A stretch of DNA of 64,000 nt from Glycomyces sp. NRRL B-16210 (GCF_000719515.1 NZ_JOGR01000013.1:124001-188000), one strand, 5' to 3'; numbered from the stretch's first letter, positions 1-8,624 are shown. The notes: generated from the sequence alone by a model not told the origin. Numbers and translations are program-made.

Positions 1-181
1 CGCCCGGACGGGACCAGTCGACGGCAGGTCCGGGCGGCGCACCGCGGCATACGGAGGGGTCCGGTCTTCGAGCGCGCCGCCCGATCTTCGCGGACCGGAC
101 GGCGCACCACCGGGGGGAACGGGCGGCGCCGCAGCGCCGGAGGCGCCGCTGCGGGTCAGCCGGGCGCCGCCCTGGCTCGTG

Positions 182-439
182 TCAGTCCTCGCCTCGCCGC
201 TGGACGAAGGACAGGCCCATGACCGGCGGGGGAGTGGCGGTGCGCCCGGCGTGCGACTCCATCCACAGGCTCACGGCGACGGCTGCGCCGACGCCGATGG
301 CCGCCCAGCCGGCGAGCGCGGAATGGGCGCTCGCGTAGCCCACGGCGGCCGCCGCAGCGGTCGCGACGGCCGCGATGAGGAAGGCCCTGCGGAAGGCGCG
401 AGGAGGTTCGCGGCGCTCGGGGACTCGGTGATGTCTCAT
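182..439 (-). CDS. small two-helix membrane protein, unknown function
   Basis: An 85-residue protein starting MRHHRVPERREPP, with a basic N-terminus and two hydrophobic stretches (about residues 17-37, Ala/Val rich, and 41-60) separated by a short polar turn. It should be a small inner-membrane protein. No catalytic motif and no family was recognised. An in-frame GTG three codons upstream is an alternative start, and no strong ribosome binding site is visible before either. The frame stays open far upstream, but that part runs antisense to real genes and is not coding. Coding status rests only on the clear transmembrane pattern and the stop position, so the call is tentative. Confidence 0.45.
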   Translation of the reverse strand: MRHHRVPERREPPRAFRRAFLIAAVATAAAAAVGYASAHSALAGWAAIGVGAAVAVSLWMESHAGRTATPPPVMGLSFVQRRGED

Positions 440-949
440 ATCCGACACAACGATCCAGGCCCTTGAATCGACACGTTGCATGTGCAGATTTCCTGCCTTC
501 GGGCGATCGAAACCGGTCAAAACCCCATATAACAGGCGGTGTCCCTCGTGGAGTGGGAAACACTGTAGTGGCGGTCCGCCACAGCGTGATATTGGCAGCT
601 GGCGACCGTTGTGCGCGAACGGAAAAGACGGTAAACACATAATGTCGGGACGCCCAGGGCGGGCACCGCCGGCGCCGCGACGGCGGCGCCGGACCGCACG
701 CGGAGCACGAGACCGCGAGCCGCTGACGCGCCGCAAGGCGCCCGACGCCTCGATCGCGACTGCACGGCCGCGAAACGGCACGTCGGAGCCGGACCCGAAC
801 GGGCCCGCACCGCGCCGCCGCTCCACCAGAGCGGCCCGCACCGGAAAGCCGCCTGCGAAGGAGGCCGACACAACCGAATACGACACCGCAGCGACGGGAG
901 ACCATCCCGAAGTCCACGTGTAACTCCTATATAGACGGTGGGGTCTGAA
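440..949. other. intergenic region between divergent genes
   Basis: 510 bp between the small membrane protein (minus) and the XRE regulator (plus). No convincing gene. It has a less GC-rich stretch around 500-650 and a short perfect inverted repeat, GTGGCG-GTC-CGCCAC (568-582), that could be an operator or hairpin. TATATA at 928-933 lies just upstream of the regulator, but no good -35 box is at the right distance. Open frames here show no codon bias and are treated as chance. Confidence 0.5.
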
Positions 950-2188
950 ATGGAGTCCGAAACGCAGCCCATGGGGCGGCGCGTCGCCTACTGGCGACAA
1001 CGCAGAGGCATGTCCCAGCAGGTCTTCGCCGACCGCATCGGCAAGTCCAAGAGCTGGGTCGACAAGATCGAACGCGGCGTGCGCCGCCTCGACAAGTACT
1101 CGGTCATCACCGAACTGGCCGAATCGCTCAGCATCGACGCCGCGCAACTGCTCGGCCGCGAACCCAAACGCCGACCCGGCATGGGCGGCTGCCTCGACCA
1201 AGTCGAAGTCGAGTCCATCCGCCAATCCCTCGAACGCTACGAACGACTCGGCCGCTTCCTCGAAGCCGCCCCGATCGACCCGACGCCCATCCCCGAACTG
1301 CGCGGCGCCGTCAACTACTGCTGGCTCGCCTTCGAGAAAGGCCACTACCCGGTCGTCGCCCGATCCCTCATCCAACTCCTGCGCGACACCCCCGTCGCCG
1401 AGGACCGACCCGTAGGCGGCACCAGCGCCGACGCCGCCGAACTCATGACCCAGGTCTACCAGATCGCCTCCACCGTCCTGCGCAAACTCGGCGAGGCACA
1501 ACTCGCCTGGCTCGCCGCAGACAGGGCCATATCCGCCGCCAACCGCGGCAACGACCCGCTCCTGGCCGGCATCGCCACCACCCGGGTCGCCAACGCGCTC
1601 AGAGCACTCGGCCGCTACCAGGCCGCACTCGACCTCAACGTCCAAGTCGCGCACGGCCTCATCTCCGAGACCGGCGGCGAGGCCTCCAGCCCCGCCGAAA
1701 TCAGCGTCTACGGCACCCTGCTCCTCCAAGGGGCCATGGCCGCCGCGCTCGCCGGCGACGGCACCACCAGCGCCGACCTGCTCGACAGCGCCTCCCGGGC
1801 GGCCAACATCCTCGGCCGCGACGCCAACTACTACTACACCTCGTTCGGACCCACGAACGTCATGCTCCACCGCGCGGCGGCCTTCGTCGAACTCGGCGAA
1901 GGCGGCGACGCCCTCGCCGTCCACGACCGGATCCCGCCGGCCGCGCTGGCCGACCTCGTGGCCGAACGCCGGGCGCACCACTACCTGGACATGGCGCGGG
2001 CCTGCGTCCAGATCGGCGACATCGACCTGGCCGGGCGCCACCTGGTGACCGCCGACCGGAACGCGCCCTCCGAGATCCGGTGCCGCCCGATGGCGATCGA
2101 GCTGATCGACCAGATCCTGCACCGCACGAAGGGCGAACCCGCCCAGGACATGCGCCGCCTCGCCGAAGAGGTCGGCGCCCTCAACTAG
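950..2188 (+). CDS. XRE-family helix-turn-helix regulator with TPR-like C-terminal domain
   Basis: A 412-residue DNA-binding protein. Residues about 10-65 form a lambda-repressor-like HTH (RRGMSQQVFADRIGKSKSWV, then ERGVRRLDKYSVI). The rest is helical, with repeated Ala/Leu-rich hairpins resembling the TPR-like sensor half common in large actinomycete XRE regulators. These proteins usually act in development or secondary metabolism, often beside a small DUF397 protein; none is adjacent here. ATG at 950 is preferred because GGTGGGG lies 7 nt upstream; GTG at 938 is in frame and possible. A strong hairpin follows the stop. The gene is transcribed alone, so its targets cannot be inferred from neighbours. 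Confidence 0.8.
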   Translation: MESETQPMGRRVAYWRQRRGMSQQVFADRIGKSKSWVDKIERGVRRLDKYSVITELAESLSIDAAQLLGREPKRRPGMGGCLDQVEVESIRQSLERYERLGRFLEAAPIDPTPIPELRGAVNYCWLAFEKGHYPVVARSLIQLLRDTPVAEDRPVGGTSADAAELMTQVYQIASTVLRKLGEAQLAWLAADRAISAANRGNDPLLAGIATTRVANALRALGRYQAALDLNVQVAHGLISETGGEASSPAEISVYGTLLLQGAMAAALAGDGTTSADLLDSASRAANILGRDANYYYTSFGPTNVMLHRAAAFVELGEGGDALAVHDRIPPAALADLVAERRAHHYLDMARACVQIGDIDLAGRHLVTADRNAPSEIRCRPMAIELIDQILHRTKGEPAQDMRRLAEEVGALN

Positions 2189-2218
2189 CCGCGGCTGCAC
2201 CGGAAAGGTGCGAAGGGT

Positions 2219-2251
2219 CGCCCGGAGCCGAAGCTGCTCCGGCTCCGGGCG
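2219..2251 (+). terminator. rho-independent-type hairpin after the XRE gene
   Basis: 12-bp stem CGCCCGGAGCCG / CGGCTCCGGGCG with a 9-nt loop, 30 nt after the XRE stop codon. There is no clear T tract, as is common in high-GC genomes. Confidence 0.65.
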
Positions 2252-2290
2252 CCCCTGCACCGCCGCCGCGAGCCGAACGATCCGAAATAG

Positions 2291-2309
2291 AGTGAACGAC
2301 GCGTTCACT
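2291..2309. promoter_or_regulatory. 19-bp perfect palindrome, candidate operator
   Basis: AGTGAACG-ACG-CGTTCACT: 8-bp arms and a 3-bp spacer, 68 bp upstream of the Nif3-like start and after the terminator of the preceding gene. The form resembles TetR-family operators. No TetR gene is in the window, so the regulator is unknown. Confidence 0.45.
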
Positions 2310-2365
2310 GCCGCTCCGATCAGCGCCCGCGCCGACACCGGGACCCGTTCGCGCCCGCGCCTCAA

Positions 2366-2371
2366 TACACT
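2366..2371 (+). promoter_or_regulatory. -10 box of a leaderless promoter (Nif3-like gene)
   Basis: TACACT fits TANNNT and ends 6 nt before the ATG at 2378, so the transcript probably starts at the start codon. No Shine-Dalgarno sequence is present. The -35 element is weak. Confidence 0.5.
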
Positions 2372-2377
2372 CGTGGC

Positions 2378-3202
2378 ATGCGCACGCTCAGCGAGATCAC
2401 CGCCGCACTCGACGACCTGTACCCGCGCCGCTGGGCCGAGTCCTGGGACCGCGTCGGCCTCGTCTGCGGCCGCGGCGGCAACTCGGTCCGCAAGATCCTC
2501 TGCGTCGTCGACGTCGTCCCCGAGACCGTCATCGAAGCCATCGAAGGCGACTGCGACCTCATCGTCGCCCACCACCCCCTCCTCCTGCGCGGCGTCTCCA
2601 GCCTCGACCCCGCCGCCGACTACAAGGCCGACCTCGTCCACACCCTCATCGAATCCGGCATGGGCCTCTACGTCGCCCACACCAACGCCGACGTCGCCGT
2701 CCCCGGCGTCTCCGACGCCCTCGCCGACCGCCTCGGCCTCACCGACCTGCGGCCCCTGCGCCCCCTCACCGGCCCCGAACACGACGGCACCGGCCGCGGC
2801 ACCGGCCGCATCGGCCGCCTCCCCGTCCCTCTCACCCTCACCGACCTCGTCGAACGCGTCGTCAAGGCCCTCCCGCCCACCGCCTGGGGCGTCCGCGCCG
2901 CCGGCGACCCCGACCGCCGCATCAGCACCGTCGCCGTCTGCGGCGGCGCCGGCGACTCGTATCTGGCCGACGCCGCCGCAGCCGGAGCGAACGCCTACCT
3001 CACCGCCGATCTGCGCCACCACCCCGCCAGCGAACACCTCGCCGGAAGCGGCCCCGCGCTCATCGACGCCGCCCACTGGGCCACCGAGCGACCCTGGCTC
3101 GATACTGTTGCGGAGCAACTGTCCCGTCTCGTCGAAGACGTCACCGTCTCCGACATCGACACCGATCCGTGGACCATCCACCAGAAACCCGGGGTGAACT
3201 GA
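2378..3202 (+). CDS. Nif3-like dinuclear metal centre protein
   Basis: A 274-residue cytosolic protein of the Nif3/YbgI (DUF34) family. These assemble as hexameric toroids with a two-metal site; their biochemical role is unsettled, although some are annotated as GTP cyclohydrolase I type 2. Seen here: LIVAHHPLLL (residues about 63-72), which supplies the first metal-binding histidines, the VAHTNADVA segment, and a C-terminal DLRHH plus IDAAHWATE block that completes the site. Length is normal for the short, single-insert form. The stop is one base from the TTG of the next gene, so the two form an operon. The ATG is supported by a -10 box 6 nt upstream (leaderless). Confidence 0.9.
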   Translation: MRTLSEITAALDDLYPRRWAESWDRVGLVCGRGGNSVRKILCVVDVVPETVIEAIEGDCDLIVAHHPLLLRGVSSLDPAADYKADLVHTLIESGMGLYVAHTNADVAVPGVSDALADRLGLTDLRPLRPLTGPEHDGTGRGTGRIGRLPVPLTLTDLVERVVKALPPTAWGVRAAGDPDRRISTVAVCGGAGDSYLADAAAAGANAYLTADLRHHPASEHLAGSGPALIDAAHWATERPWLDTVAEQLSRLVEDVTVSDIDTDPWTIHQKPGVN

Positions 3203-3203
3203 G

Positions 3204-3986
3204 TTGAAAGCCGACCTTTTCGATCAGCGCCGACTGCTCGAACTCCAGGCGGTCGACACCCAGCTCACCCAGCTGGAACAGCGCCGCCGCAAACTCGACG
3301 CCGACCCCGCCCTCGCCACCGCGACCCAGCGCCTGCGCGGCCTCGGCGACAAGGCCGCCCACCTCTCCGGCGACCTCGCCGACCTCGACCGCGACATCGA
3401 ACGCGTCGAACGCGAAGTCGAACTCGTCACCCGCCGCGCCGAAGGCGACCGCACCCGCATGGCCTCCGGCGCCGCCACCGCCAAAGAACTCGAAGGCCTC
3501 CAGAGCGAACTCGAATCCCTCGCCCGCCGCCAAGGCACCCTCGAAGACGACCAGCTCGAACTCATGGAACGCCGCGAAAGCGTCGAGACCGAACTCGAGA
3601 CCACCCGCGGCCAGGTCGAACAGGCCCGCGAGGCCCTCGCCCGGATCGAAGCCGACCGCGACCGCACGATCGCCCAGATCGACGCCGAGACCGACGACGC
3701 CGGGTCCACCCGCGAAGCCCTCAAGATCGCCGTCCCCGACCGCCTCGTCGAACTCTACGAACGCATCCACGCCCGCCAGCCCATCGCCGCCGCCGAACTC
3801 GTCGGCCGCCGCTGCGGCTCCTGCCGCATCGAGAAGTCCCCGGCCGACATGATCCCCATCAAGGCCGCCCCCATCGACGAGGTCCTGCGCTGCGAGGAAT
3901 GCGGCTGCGTCCTCATCCGCACCGAACTCCCGCAATCGAAGCCGACCACCCTCGCCTCCGAGGAAGAACTCAAGAAGTACACCTAG
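3204..3986 (+). CDS. coiled-coil zinc-ribbon protein (DUF164 / zf-RING_7 family)
   Basis: A 260-residue protein. Residues about 15-170 are a long charged coiled coil with heptads rich in Glu, Arg and Leu. The C-terminal third carries a four-cysteine zinc ribbon, RCGSC then RCEECGC, about residues 200-240. The family is widespread in actinobacteria and usually sits directly after a Nif3-like gene, as here; it is thought to bind nucleic acid or act as a scaffold, but its role is not established. The start is TTG at 3204, one base after the Nif3 stop, with GGGGTGA 7 nt upstream. A bidirectional terminator separates it from convergent trpD. Confidence 0.88.
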   Translation: MKADLFDQRRLLELQAVDTQLTQLEQRRRKLDADPALATATQRLRGLGDKAAHLSGDLADLDRDIERVEREVELVTRRAEGDRTRMASGAATAKELEGLQSELESLARRQGTLEDDQLELMERRESVETELETTRGQVEQAREALARIEADRDRTIAQIDAETDDAGSTREALKIAVPDRLVELYERIHARQPIAAAELVGRRCGSCRIEKSPADMIPIKAAPIDEVLRCEECGCVLIRTELPQSKPTTLASEEELKKYT

Positions 3987-4128
3987 CCGACGCGGCCCTC
4001 CCGCACCGCGAACGCGAACCGATCGCCCCCGGAAGCGAGAACGCGAAGGGCCGCAAAGTGTCGTAGCCCCGGCATAGCCTTGAACCAAGGGGTCCCCCGG
4101 GCGGACATTTCGGATATGTCGTATATGC

Positions 4129-4163
4129 GAGAAGGTGGGTCGCGTGATGCGCCCCACCTTCTC
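4129..4163. terminator. bidirectional terminator between convergent genes
   Basis: 11-bp perfect stem GAGAAGGTGGG / CCCACCTTCTC with a 13-nt loop, between the zinc-ribbon gene (plus) and trpD (minus). It can serve both strands. Confidence 0.7.
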
Positions 4164-4187
4164 GTCTACGTCTAAGCCTTGCTGAGT

Positions 4188-5249
4188 CTAGGCCTTGCTG
4201 AACTCCGCCCAGCGCGCCACCAGATCCGTCGCCGCGCCCCCGTCGATCGCCTTCGCCGCCAACGCCAGATTCGCGCCCAGCAGACCCCGGCGGATCTTCA
4301 CATCATGCAGATCCACCCCGTCGATCAACCCCTGCCGCGACGCCAGCGCCGCCGCCGCGTTGATCAGCACCGCGTCCCTCACCGGGCCGGTCCTACCCGC
4401 GAACACCTCGCGCGCGACCTTCGTGTTGAACCCGATGTCGCCGCCCCGCAGCGCATCCGGACCCGCCTGCACCAGCCCGAACTCCTCGATGTCGATCGAA
4501 CCCTGCGAGACCCGGCCCCCCGAGGCGATCCACTCCGACGTCGTCGCCGACGTCGAGATCTCGTCCAGACCGTCGTCACCGCGCACCACGAACACCGAAG
4601 CGCCCCGCGCCGCGAACACCTGCGCCATCAAAGGCGCCTTCACCGGGTCCGCGCAACCGATCAGACCCGCCGCCGGCTGCCCTGGATTCGTCAACGGACC
4701 CAAGAGATTGAAGACGGTGGGGATGCCCAGCGCCGCCCGAACCGGACCCGCGTGCCGCATCCCCGGATGGAACGTCCGCGCGAAGCAGAACCCGATCCCC
4801 ACCTCGCGCACCGACGCCTCGACCCGCTCGGCCGTAGCCTCCAGGTCCACCCCCAGCGCCTCCAGCAGGTCCGCCGAACCCACACTCGACGACGCCGACC
4901 GGTTCCCGTGCTTGATCACCGGCACCCCCGACGCCGCGACCACGATCGCCGCCATCGTCGAGATGTTCACCGAATTCGAACCGTCGCCACCGGTGCCCAC
5001 GATGTCCACCGCGACACCCAGATCCGACAGATCCAACCGCGTCGTCTCCGCCAGCATCCGGCCCGCGATCGCACCGATCTCCTCCGGCGTCTCGCCCTTC
5101 GAACGCAGCAGCACCGCGAACGCCGCCAACTGCGCCGGATCGGCGTTCCCCGCGATGATCTCCGCCATCGCCCAATCCGCGCTGGCCTCGTCGAGATGAG
5201 CGCCGCTCGAAAGCCGCGCGAGGACATCGGGCCAGGTCGCACTAGACAT
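4188..5249 (-). CDS. trpD: anthranilate phosphoribosyltransferase
   Basis: A 353-residue enzyme of tryptophan synthesis that transfers phosphoribose from PRPP to anthranilate. The family motifs are in order: GTGGDGSNSVNIS (PRPP loop, about residue 86), KHGNRSASSSVGSADLLEALG region (about 113-133), FARTFHPGMRH (about 156-166), NLLGPLTNP (about 182) and GDDGLDEIS (about 226; metal-binding acidic pair). Length is normal and no key residue is missing. The other trp genes are elsewhere; trpD beside the cytochrome bc1-oxidase cluster is a recurrent actinobacterial arrangement. Its ATG overlaps the stop of the upstream receiver-like gene by 8 nt, so translation is probably coupled. Confidence 0.95.
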   Translation of the reverse strand: MSSATWPDVLARLSSGAHLDEASADWAMAEIIAGNADPAQLAAFAVLLRSKGETPEEIGAIAGRMLAETTRLDLSDLGVAVDIVGTGGDGSNSVNISTMAAIVVAASGVPVIKHGNRSASSSVGSADLLEALGVDLEATAERVEASVREVGIGFCFARTFHPGMRHAGPVRAALGIPTVFNLLGPLTNPGQPAAGLIGCADPVKAPLMAQVFAARGASVFVVRGDDGLDEISTSATTSEWIASGGRVSQGSIDIEEFGLVQAGPDALRGGDIGFNTKVAREVFAGRTGPVRDAVLINAAAALASRQGLIDGVDLHDVKIRRGLLGANLALAAKAIDGGAATDLVARWAEFSKA

Positions 5250-5697
5250 AAGGACTCCAGTCGAGGAGGGATAACGCGGCGCGCTGCGCCGGCGCCGCGC
5301 CCGCTGCGCGGTTGACCAGCAAGTCTACTACCGTCTGCCCCGTCGTCACCGGGTTGAGCGGGTGCATCAGCACCGCGTCCGCCCGCGACCACGCCGCCAG
5401 CCAGCGGTCCGCCGCCCGCGCCACCACCACCGCCAGCGTCGGCGGCTCGTCGAACTCATCGCGCAGCTGCCGCGCGATCCCCATGCCGCCCGCCGGCTGC
5501 GACTCGCCGTCCAGCAGCACCAGATCGATCTCGAACTTGTCGATCAAGGCCACCGCCTCGAGGTACTCGCCGGCGACGGCGTACTCGATCTTGACCCCCT
5601 CGACCGGCTCATCGCCGATGGCCGAGCGCATCTGCTCGATGACTGCGGGTCGATGACTGTAAAGCAGGACCGCGTACTCGGTCGTTGAGGTACTCAC
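5242..5697 (-). CDS. receiver-like (pseudo-response-regulator) single-domain protein
   Basis: 151 residues with the alternating beta/alpha pattern of a CheY-type receiver. LVLLDGE (Asp63) is at the phosphoacceptor position. The acidic pair normally at the end of strand 1 is replaced by SHR, and the conserved lysine of the KP motif is replaced by histidine (LMHPLNP, His112). Phosphorylation is therefore doubtful, and it may work as a binding module. There is no DNA-binding or output domain. The start is GTG at 5697, 7 nt after TAATAT (leaderless); an ATG three codons upstream overlaps that box. It overlaps trpD by 8 nt and is divergent from ctaE. Its function is unknown. Confidence 0.7.
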   Translation of the reverse strand: MSTSTTEYAVLLYSHRPAVIEQMRSAIGDEPVEGVKIEYAVAGEYLEAVALIDKFEIDLVLLDGESQPAGGMGIARQLRDEFDEPPTLAVVVARAADRWLAAWSRADAVLMHPLNPVTTGQTVVDLLVNRAAGAAPAQRAALSLLDWSPYV

Positions 5698-5704
5698 GCC
5701 TCGC

Positions 5705-5710
5705 ATATTA
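5705..5710 (-). promoter_or_regulatory. -10 box of leaderless promoter for the receiver-like gene and trpD
   Basis: TAATAT on the minus strand, exactly 7 nt before the GTG at 5697. A weak TTCCCA lies at -35 distance. Confidence 0.5.
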
Positions 5711-5881
5711 AACCGGCCACACCGAAATGGGAAGACCGGCGCGGCCACTTCCCGGTCCACGAACGCCCAAAGTAGCCGAACCGGGCATGACCTGCGAACA
5801 CGGTCCCGAGGACCGGGAGCCTACCGCCGCGCGACACGCGCGATGAACACACCCCATGCGCAGCTTGGGGCCGACGGAACG

Positions 5882-5887
5882 TAATAA
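5882..5887 (+). promoter_or_regulatory. -10 box of the ctaE promoter
   Basis: TAATAA, with overlapping TAATGT at 5885-5890, sits 7 nt before the GTG at 5895, again a leaderless layout. The divergent promoter for the receiver-like gene is about 175 bp away. Confidence 0.45.
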
Positions 5888-5894
5888 TGTGCCC

Positions 5895-6509
5895 GTGACT
5901 GCCGCCGAAACAACTATCGACCCCAGCCGAATCCACTCACTGACACGGCCCAACGTCGTCAGTGTCGGCACCATCGTGTGGTTGAGCAGCGAACTGATGT
6001 TCTTTGCGGGCCTGTTCGCGATGTACTTCTCCATCCAGGCCTCCGCGCCGGCGATGTTCGAGGAAGGCTACGGCCACCTCGAGATCCCCTACGCGCTGAC
6101 CTTCACGGTGATCCTCGTGGCCTCGTCGATCACCTGCCAGCTCGGCGTCTTCGCCGCGGAGCGCGGCGACGTCTTCGCCCTCCGCCGCTGGTTCGCGCTC
6201 ACCTTCGTTATGGGGCTGGTCTTCCTCCTCGGCCAGATCAACGAGTACCGGAACCTGGTCGCCGAAGGGCACACCATCGCCACCGACGGCTACTGGACCA
6301 TGTTCTTCCTGACCACCGGCTTCCACGGCCTCCACGTGGCCGGCGGTCTGGCGGCCTTCATCTTCTTCCTCATCCGCTCCACGATGGGGCGCTTCAACCC
6401 CGCGCAGGCCACCGCGTCCATCGTGGTGTCCTACTACTGGCATTTCGTCGACGTGGTCTGGATCGCGCTGTTCGCCGTGATCTACTTCCTTCCGATGGCC
6501 CAGTACTGA
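5895..6509 (+). CDS. ctaE: cytochrome c oxidase subunit III
   Basis: A 204-residue integral membrane subunit of the aa3-type terminal oxidase, the short five-helix form usual in actinobacteria. Hydrophobic segments fall at about residues 18-40, 60-80, 95-112, 130-155 and 180-200. Conserved family features include SSELMFFAGLFAMYF near the N-terminus, FLLGQINEY, FHGLHVAGG and the C-terminal YYWHFVDVVWIALF. It stabilises subunit I and, in actinobacteria, takes part in the bc1-aa3 supercomplex, which fits the qcrCAB genes directly downstream. The GTG at 5895 is chosen for the -10 spacing; GTG at 5889 and ATG at 5856 are alternatives. Confidence 0.93.
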   Translation: MTAAETTIDPSRIHSLTRPNVVSVGTIVWLSSELMFFAGLFAMYFSIQASAPAMFEEGYGHLEIPYALTFTVILVASSITCQLGVFAAERGDVFALRRWFALTFVMGLVFLLGQINEYRNLVAEGHTIATDGYWTMFFLTTGFHGLHVAGGLAAFIFFLIRSTMGRFNPAQATASIVVSYYWHFVDVVWIALFAVIYFLPMAQY

Positions 6510-6690
6510 CAGACGACCCGCCGCCCGCGCCCTTCGAAAACGCGCTGGCGGCACATGGCAACAGGCCCCGGCCCCGCGCCGAGGCCCATCCGAGAAACGG
6601 ACGGCCGCCGCCCTTCGCGGCAGCCGGTCGGGCCAAGGCCGAACAGGCTTCGACCCGGTTCGAGAGCTAGATAAAGGTGAGGCAACAACC

Positions 6691-7500
6691 GTGGCTGCAT
6701 CAGCGAAACGCCGGCGAGGCTGGCGCAAGCGCCTCGGCGCTCTGGCCAGGTTCACCGGTGCACTGGTCATCGTCGGAGGGCTCTACTCGGTGTTCTCGCC
6801 GGGTCTGTACGCCCAGGAGACCGATCCCAACGCCATCGACTCCGAGGTCGTCAAGGGCCAGGAGCTCTACGACACGAGCTGCATCTCCTGCCACGGCGAC
6901 AACGGCGAAGGCGTCGAAGGGCGCGGACCGAGCCTCATCGGTGTCGGCTCCGCGGCCGTCGAGTTCCAGGTGAACACCGGCCGCATGCCCATGGCGGCCC
7001 AGGGCGCGCAGGCCCCCGAGGCGGCCTACCCGGTCTTCACCGAGGAAGAGGCCGAGTGGCTCGGCGCCTACATCGACTACCTCGGCGGCGGCGCGGTGAT
7101 CCCCTCGGACCTGGACACGCTCGTCGACGACGCGGACGTCGGCGCCGGCGGCGAGCTCTACCGCGTCAACTGCTCCTCCTGCCACGGCTTCTCCGGCGGC
7201 GGCGGCGCCCTGTCCTCGGGCGCGCACGCCCCCTCCCTGGACGGCGTCACCAACCTCGAGCTGTACCAGGCGATGCTCACCGGCCCGCAGAACATGCCGG
7301 TCTTCGCCGACAACCAGCTCACCCCCGAGCAGAAGGCCGACCTCATCGCCTACGTCCAGTTCATCGTCAACGATGACCGCGACCCCGGCGGCGTGTTCAA
7401 CCTCGGACGGTTCGGCCCGTCCACCGAAGGTGTGGCCATCTTCCTGGTCGGCATGACCGCGCTCCTGCTGACCACGCTTTGGATTGCAGGTAAATCGTGA
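6691..7500 (+). CDS. qcrC: cytochrome bc1 complex di-haem cytochrome c subunit
   Basis: 269 residues: a basic N-terminus, one membrane segment (about 21-40), two cytochrome c domains with haem motifs CISCH (64-68) and CSSCH (161-165), and a C-terminal transmembrane anchor (about 245-265). RMPM and NMPVF supply likely axial methionines. In actinobacteria this di-haem subunit replaces both cytochrome c1 and soluble cytochrome c, passing electrons straight to the aa3 oxidase. GTG start with AAGGTGAGG upstream. Its stop overlaps the GTG of qcrA (GTGA). The 181 bp before it, after ctaE, shows no terminator, so ctaE-qcrCAB may be one transcript. Confidence 0.95.
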   Translation: MAASAKRRRGWRKRLGALARFTGALVIVGGLYSVFSPGLYAQETDPNAIDSEVVKGQELYDTSCISCHGDNGEGVEGRGPSLIGVGSAAVEFQVNTGRMPMAAQGAQAPEAAYPVFTEEEAEWLGAYIDYLGGGAVIPSDLDTLVDDADVGAGGELYRVNCSSCHGFSGGGGALSSGAHAPSLDGVTNLELYQAMLTGPQNMPVFADNQLTPEQKADLIAYVQFIVNDDRDPGGVFNLGRFGPSTEGVAIFLVGMTALLLTTLWIAGKS

Positions 7501-8624
7501 CCGCCCACAATGACAGTGCCCACGGCGCAGCAGAACGCGAGACCGTCGACCTGAGCGACCCGAAGCTCACCCGGCTGGAGGTCTTCAAGGAGGGTCTGCG
7601 CCGCGACGACATCGAGATCATCCACTACGAGCCGCGCTTCGCCAAGCCCGGGACCAAGGCCGAGAAGCGCATGGAGCGCATCGTCGGCGGCCTGTTCCTG
7701 CTCTCCGGGCTGTCGGCGACGCTGTTCGTGGCGGCGTACATCTTCTGGCCCTGGGAGTATGAGGGTCCGTCCACGTGGCGCGACCCGCAGACCTGGTACA
7801 CCCCGATCCTCGGCGTGACCCTCGGCCTGGCCCTGCTGCTGTTCGCGGTCGGGGTGCTCACCTGGGCGAAGAAGCTCCTCCCGATCGAGGAGCTGGTCCA
7901 GGACCGCCACGACGGCGGCTCCTCCGCGGAGGACCGGCGCATCGCCGAGGCCACCGTGGACGGCCTCGTGGAGGACATGGGCCTCAAGCGCCGCCCGTTC
8001 CTGGTGAAGGCGGCCCTGCTCGGCGCCGCGCCGCTCGGCCTGGCCGCGGTGGCCCCGCTCGGGGCGCTGCTCAAGGACCCGGGCGACATGCTCACCGTCA
8101 CCGGCTGGAACGCCGAGAAGTACAACGGCGGCGAGCCGATCCGCCTGATGCACAAGGACGGGGCCCTGATCCGCCCCGACATGGTCTCCGTCGGCGGCCA
8201 GATCACGGCCTTCCCGGCGATCGACCACGGCGCCTCGAACGAGTTCCCGACCGCGCCGATCCTGCTGATCCACCTGCGGGACGACGACGCGACGATCCTG
8301 CACGGCAACCTGTACCCGATGTACCAGGAAGTCGACGCCCTGTGGGGCAACTTCGTGGCGTACTCGAAGATCTGCACCCACGTCGGCTGCCCGACGAGCC
8401 TGTACGAGCAGCAGAGCCAGCGGCTGCTGTGCCCGTGCCACCAGTCGCAGTTCAACGTGGTGGACAACGCGGCGCCGGTCTTCGGCCCGGCGACCCGGCA
8501 CCTGCCGATCCTGCCGCTCAGCGTCGACGACGAGGGCTACTTCATCGCCACGTCGGACTTCCTGGTGCCCCCGGGGCCGGCGTTCTGGAACCGCCCGTCC
8601 CTCCCCGAGGAGGATGAGAAGTGA
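7497..8624 (+). CDS. qcrA: cytochrome bc1 complex Rieske iron-sulfur subunit
   Basis: 375 residues. The long actinobacterial form has three N-terminal membrane segments (about 62-84, 103-123 and 167-190) before the periplasm-facing Rieske domain. The [2Fe-2S] ligands are in CTHVGC (Cys293, His295) and CPCHQSQF (Cys312, His315); Cys298 and Cys314 form the usual disulfide. It takes electrons from menaquinol and passes them to QcrC. It overlaps qcrC by 4 nt and qcrB by 4 nt, which implies coupled translation and fixed stoichiometry. Confidence 0.96.
   Translation: MTAHNDSAHGAAERETVDLSDPKLTRLEVFKEGLRRDDIEIIHYEPRFAKPGTKAEKRMERIVGGLFLLSGLSATLFVAAYIFWPWEYEGPSTWRDPQTWYTPILGVTLGLALLLFAVGVLTWAKKLLPIEELVQDRHDGGSSAEDRRIAEATVDGLVEDMGLKRRPFLVKAALLGAAPLGLAAVAPLGALLKDPGDMLTVTGWNAEKYNGGEPIRLMHKDGALIRPDMVSVGGQITAFPAIDHGASNEFPTAPILLIHLRDDDATILHGNLYPMYQEVDALWGNFVAYSKICTHVGCPTSLYEQQSQRLLCPCHQSQFNVVDNAAPVFGPATRHLPILPLSVDDEGYFIATSDFLVPPGPAFWNRPSLPEEDEK

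Noticed and set aside
480..923. 147-codon plus frame before the XRE gene
   Set aside because: Arg/Pro-rich, no codon bias, no ribosome binding site.
182..3181. 999-codon open frame on the minus strand
   Set aside because: It runs antisense to the XRE and Nif3 genes with low-complexity Gly/Ala/Asp translation, a GC-bias artefact; only its last 85 codons look like a protein.
3987..4187. possible RNase P RNA or tRNA in the spacer after the zinc-ribbon gene
   Set aside because: Only a simple terminator hairpin is present; no conserved RNase P core or cloverleaf could be drawn in 200 bp.
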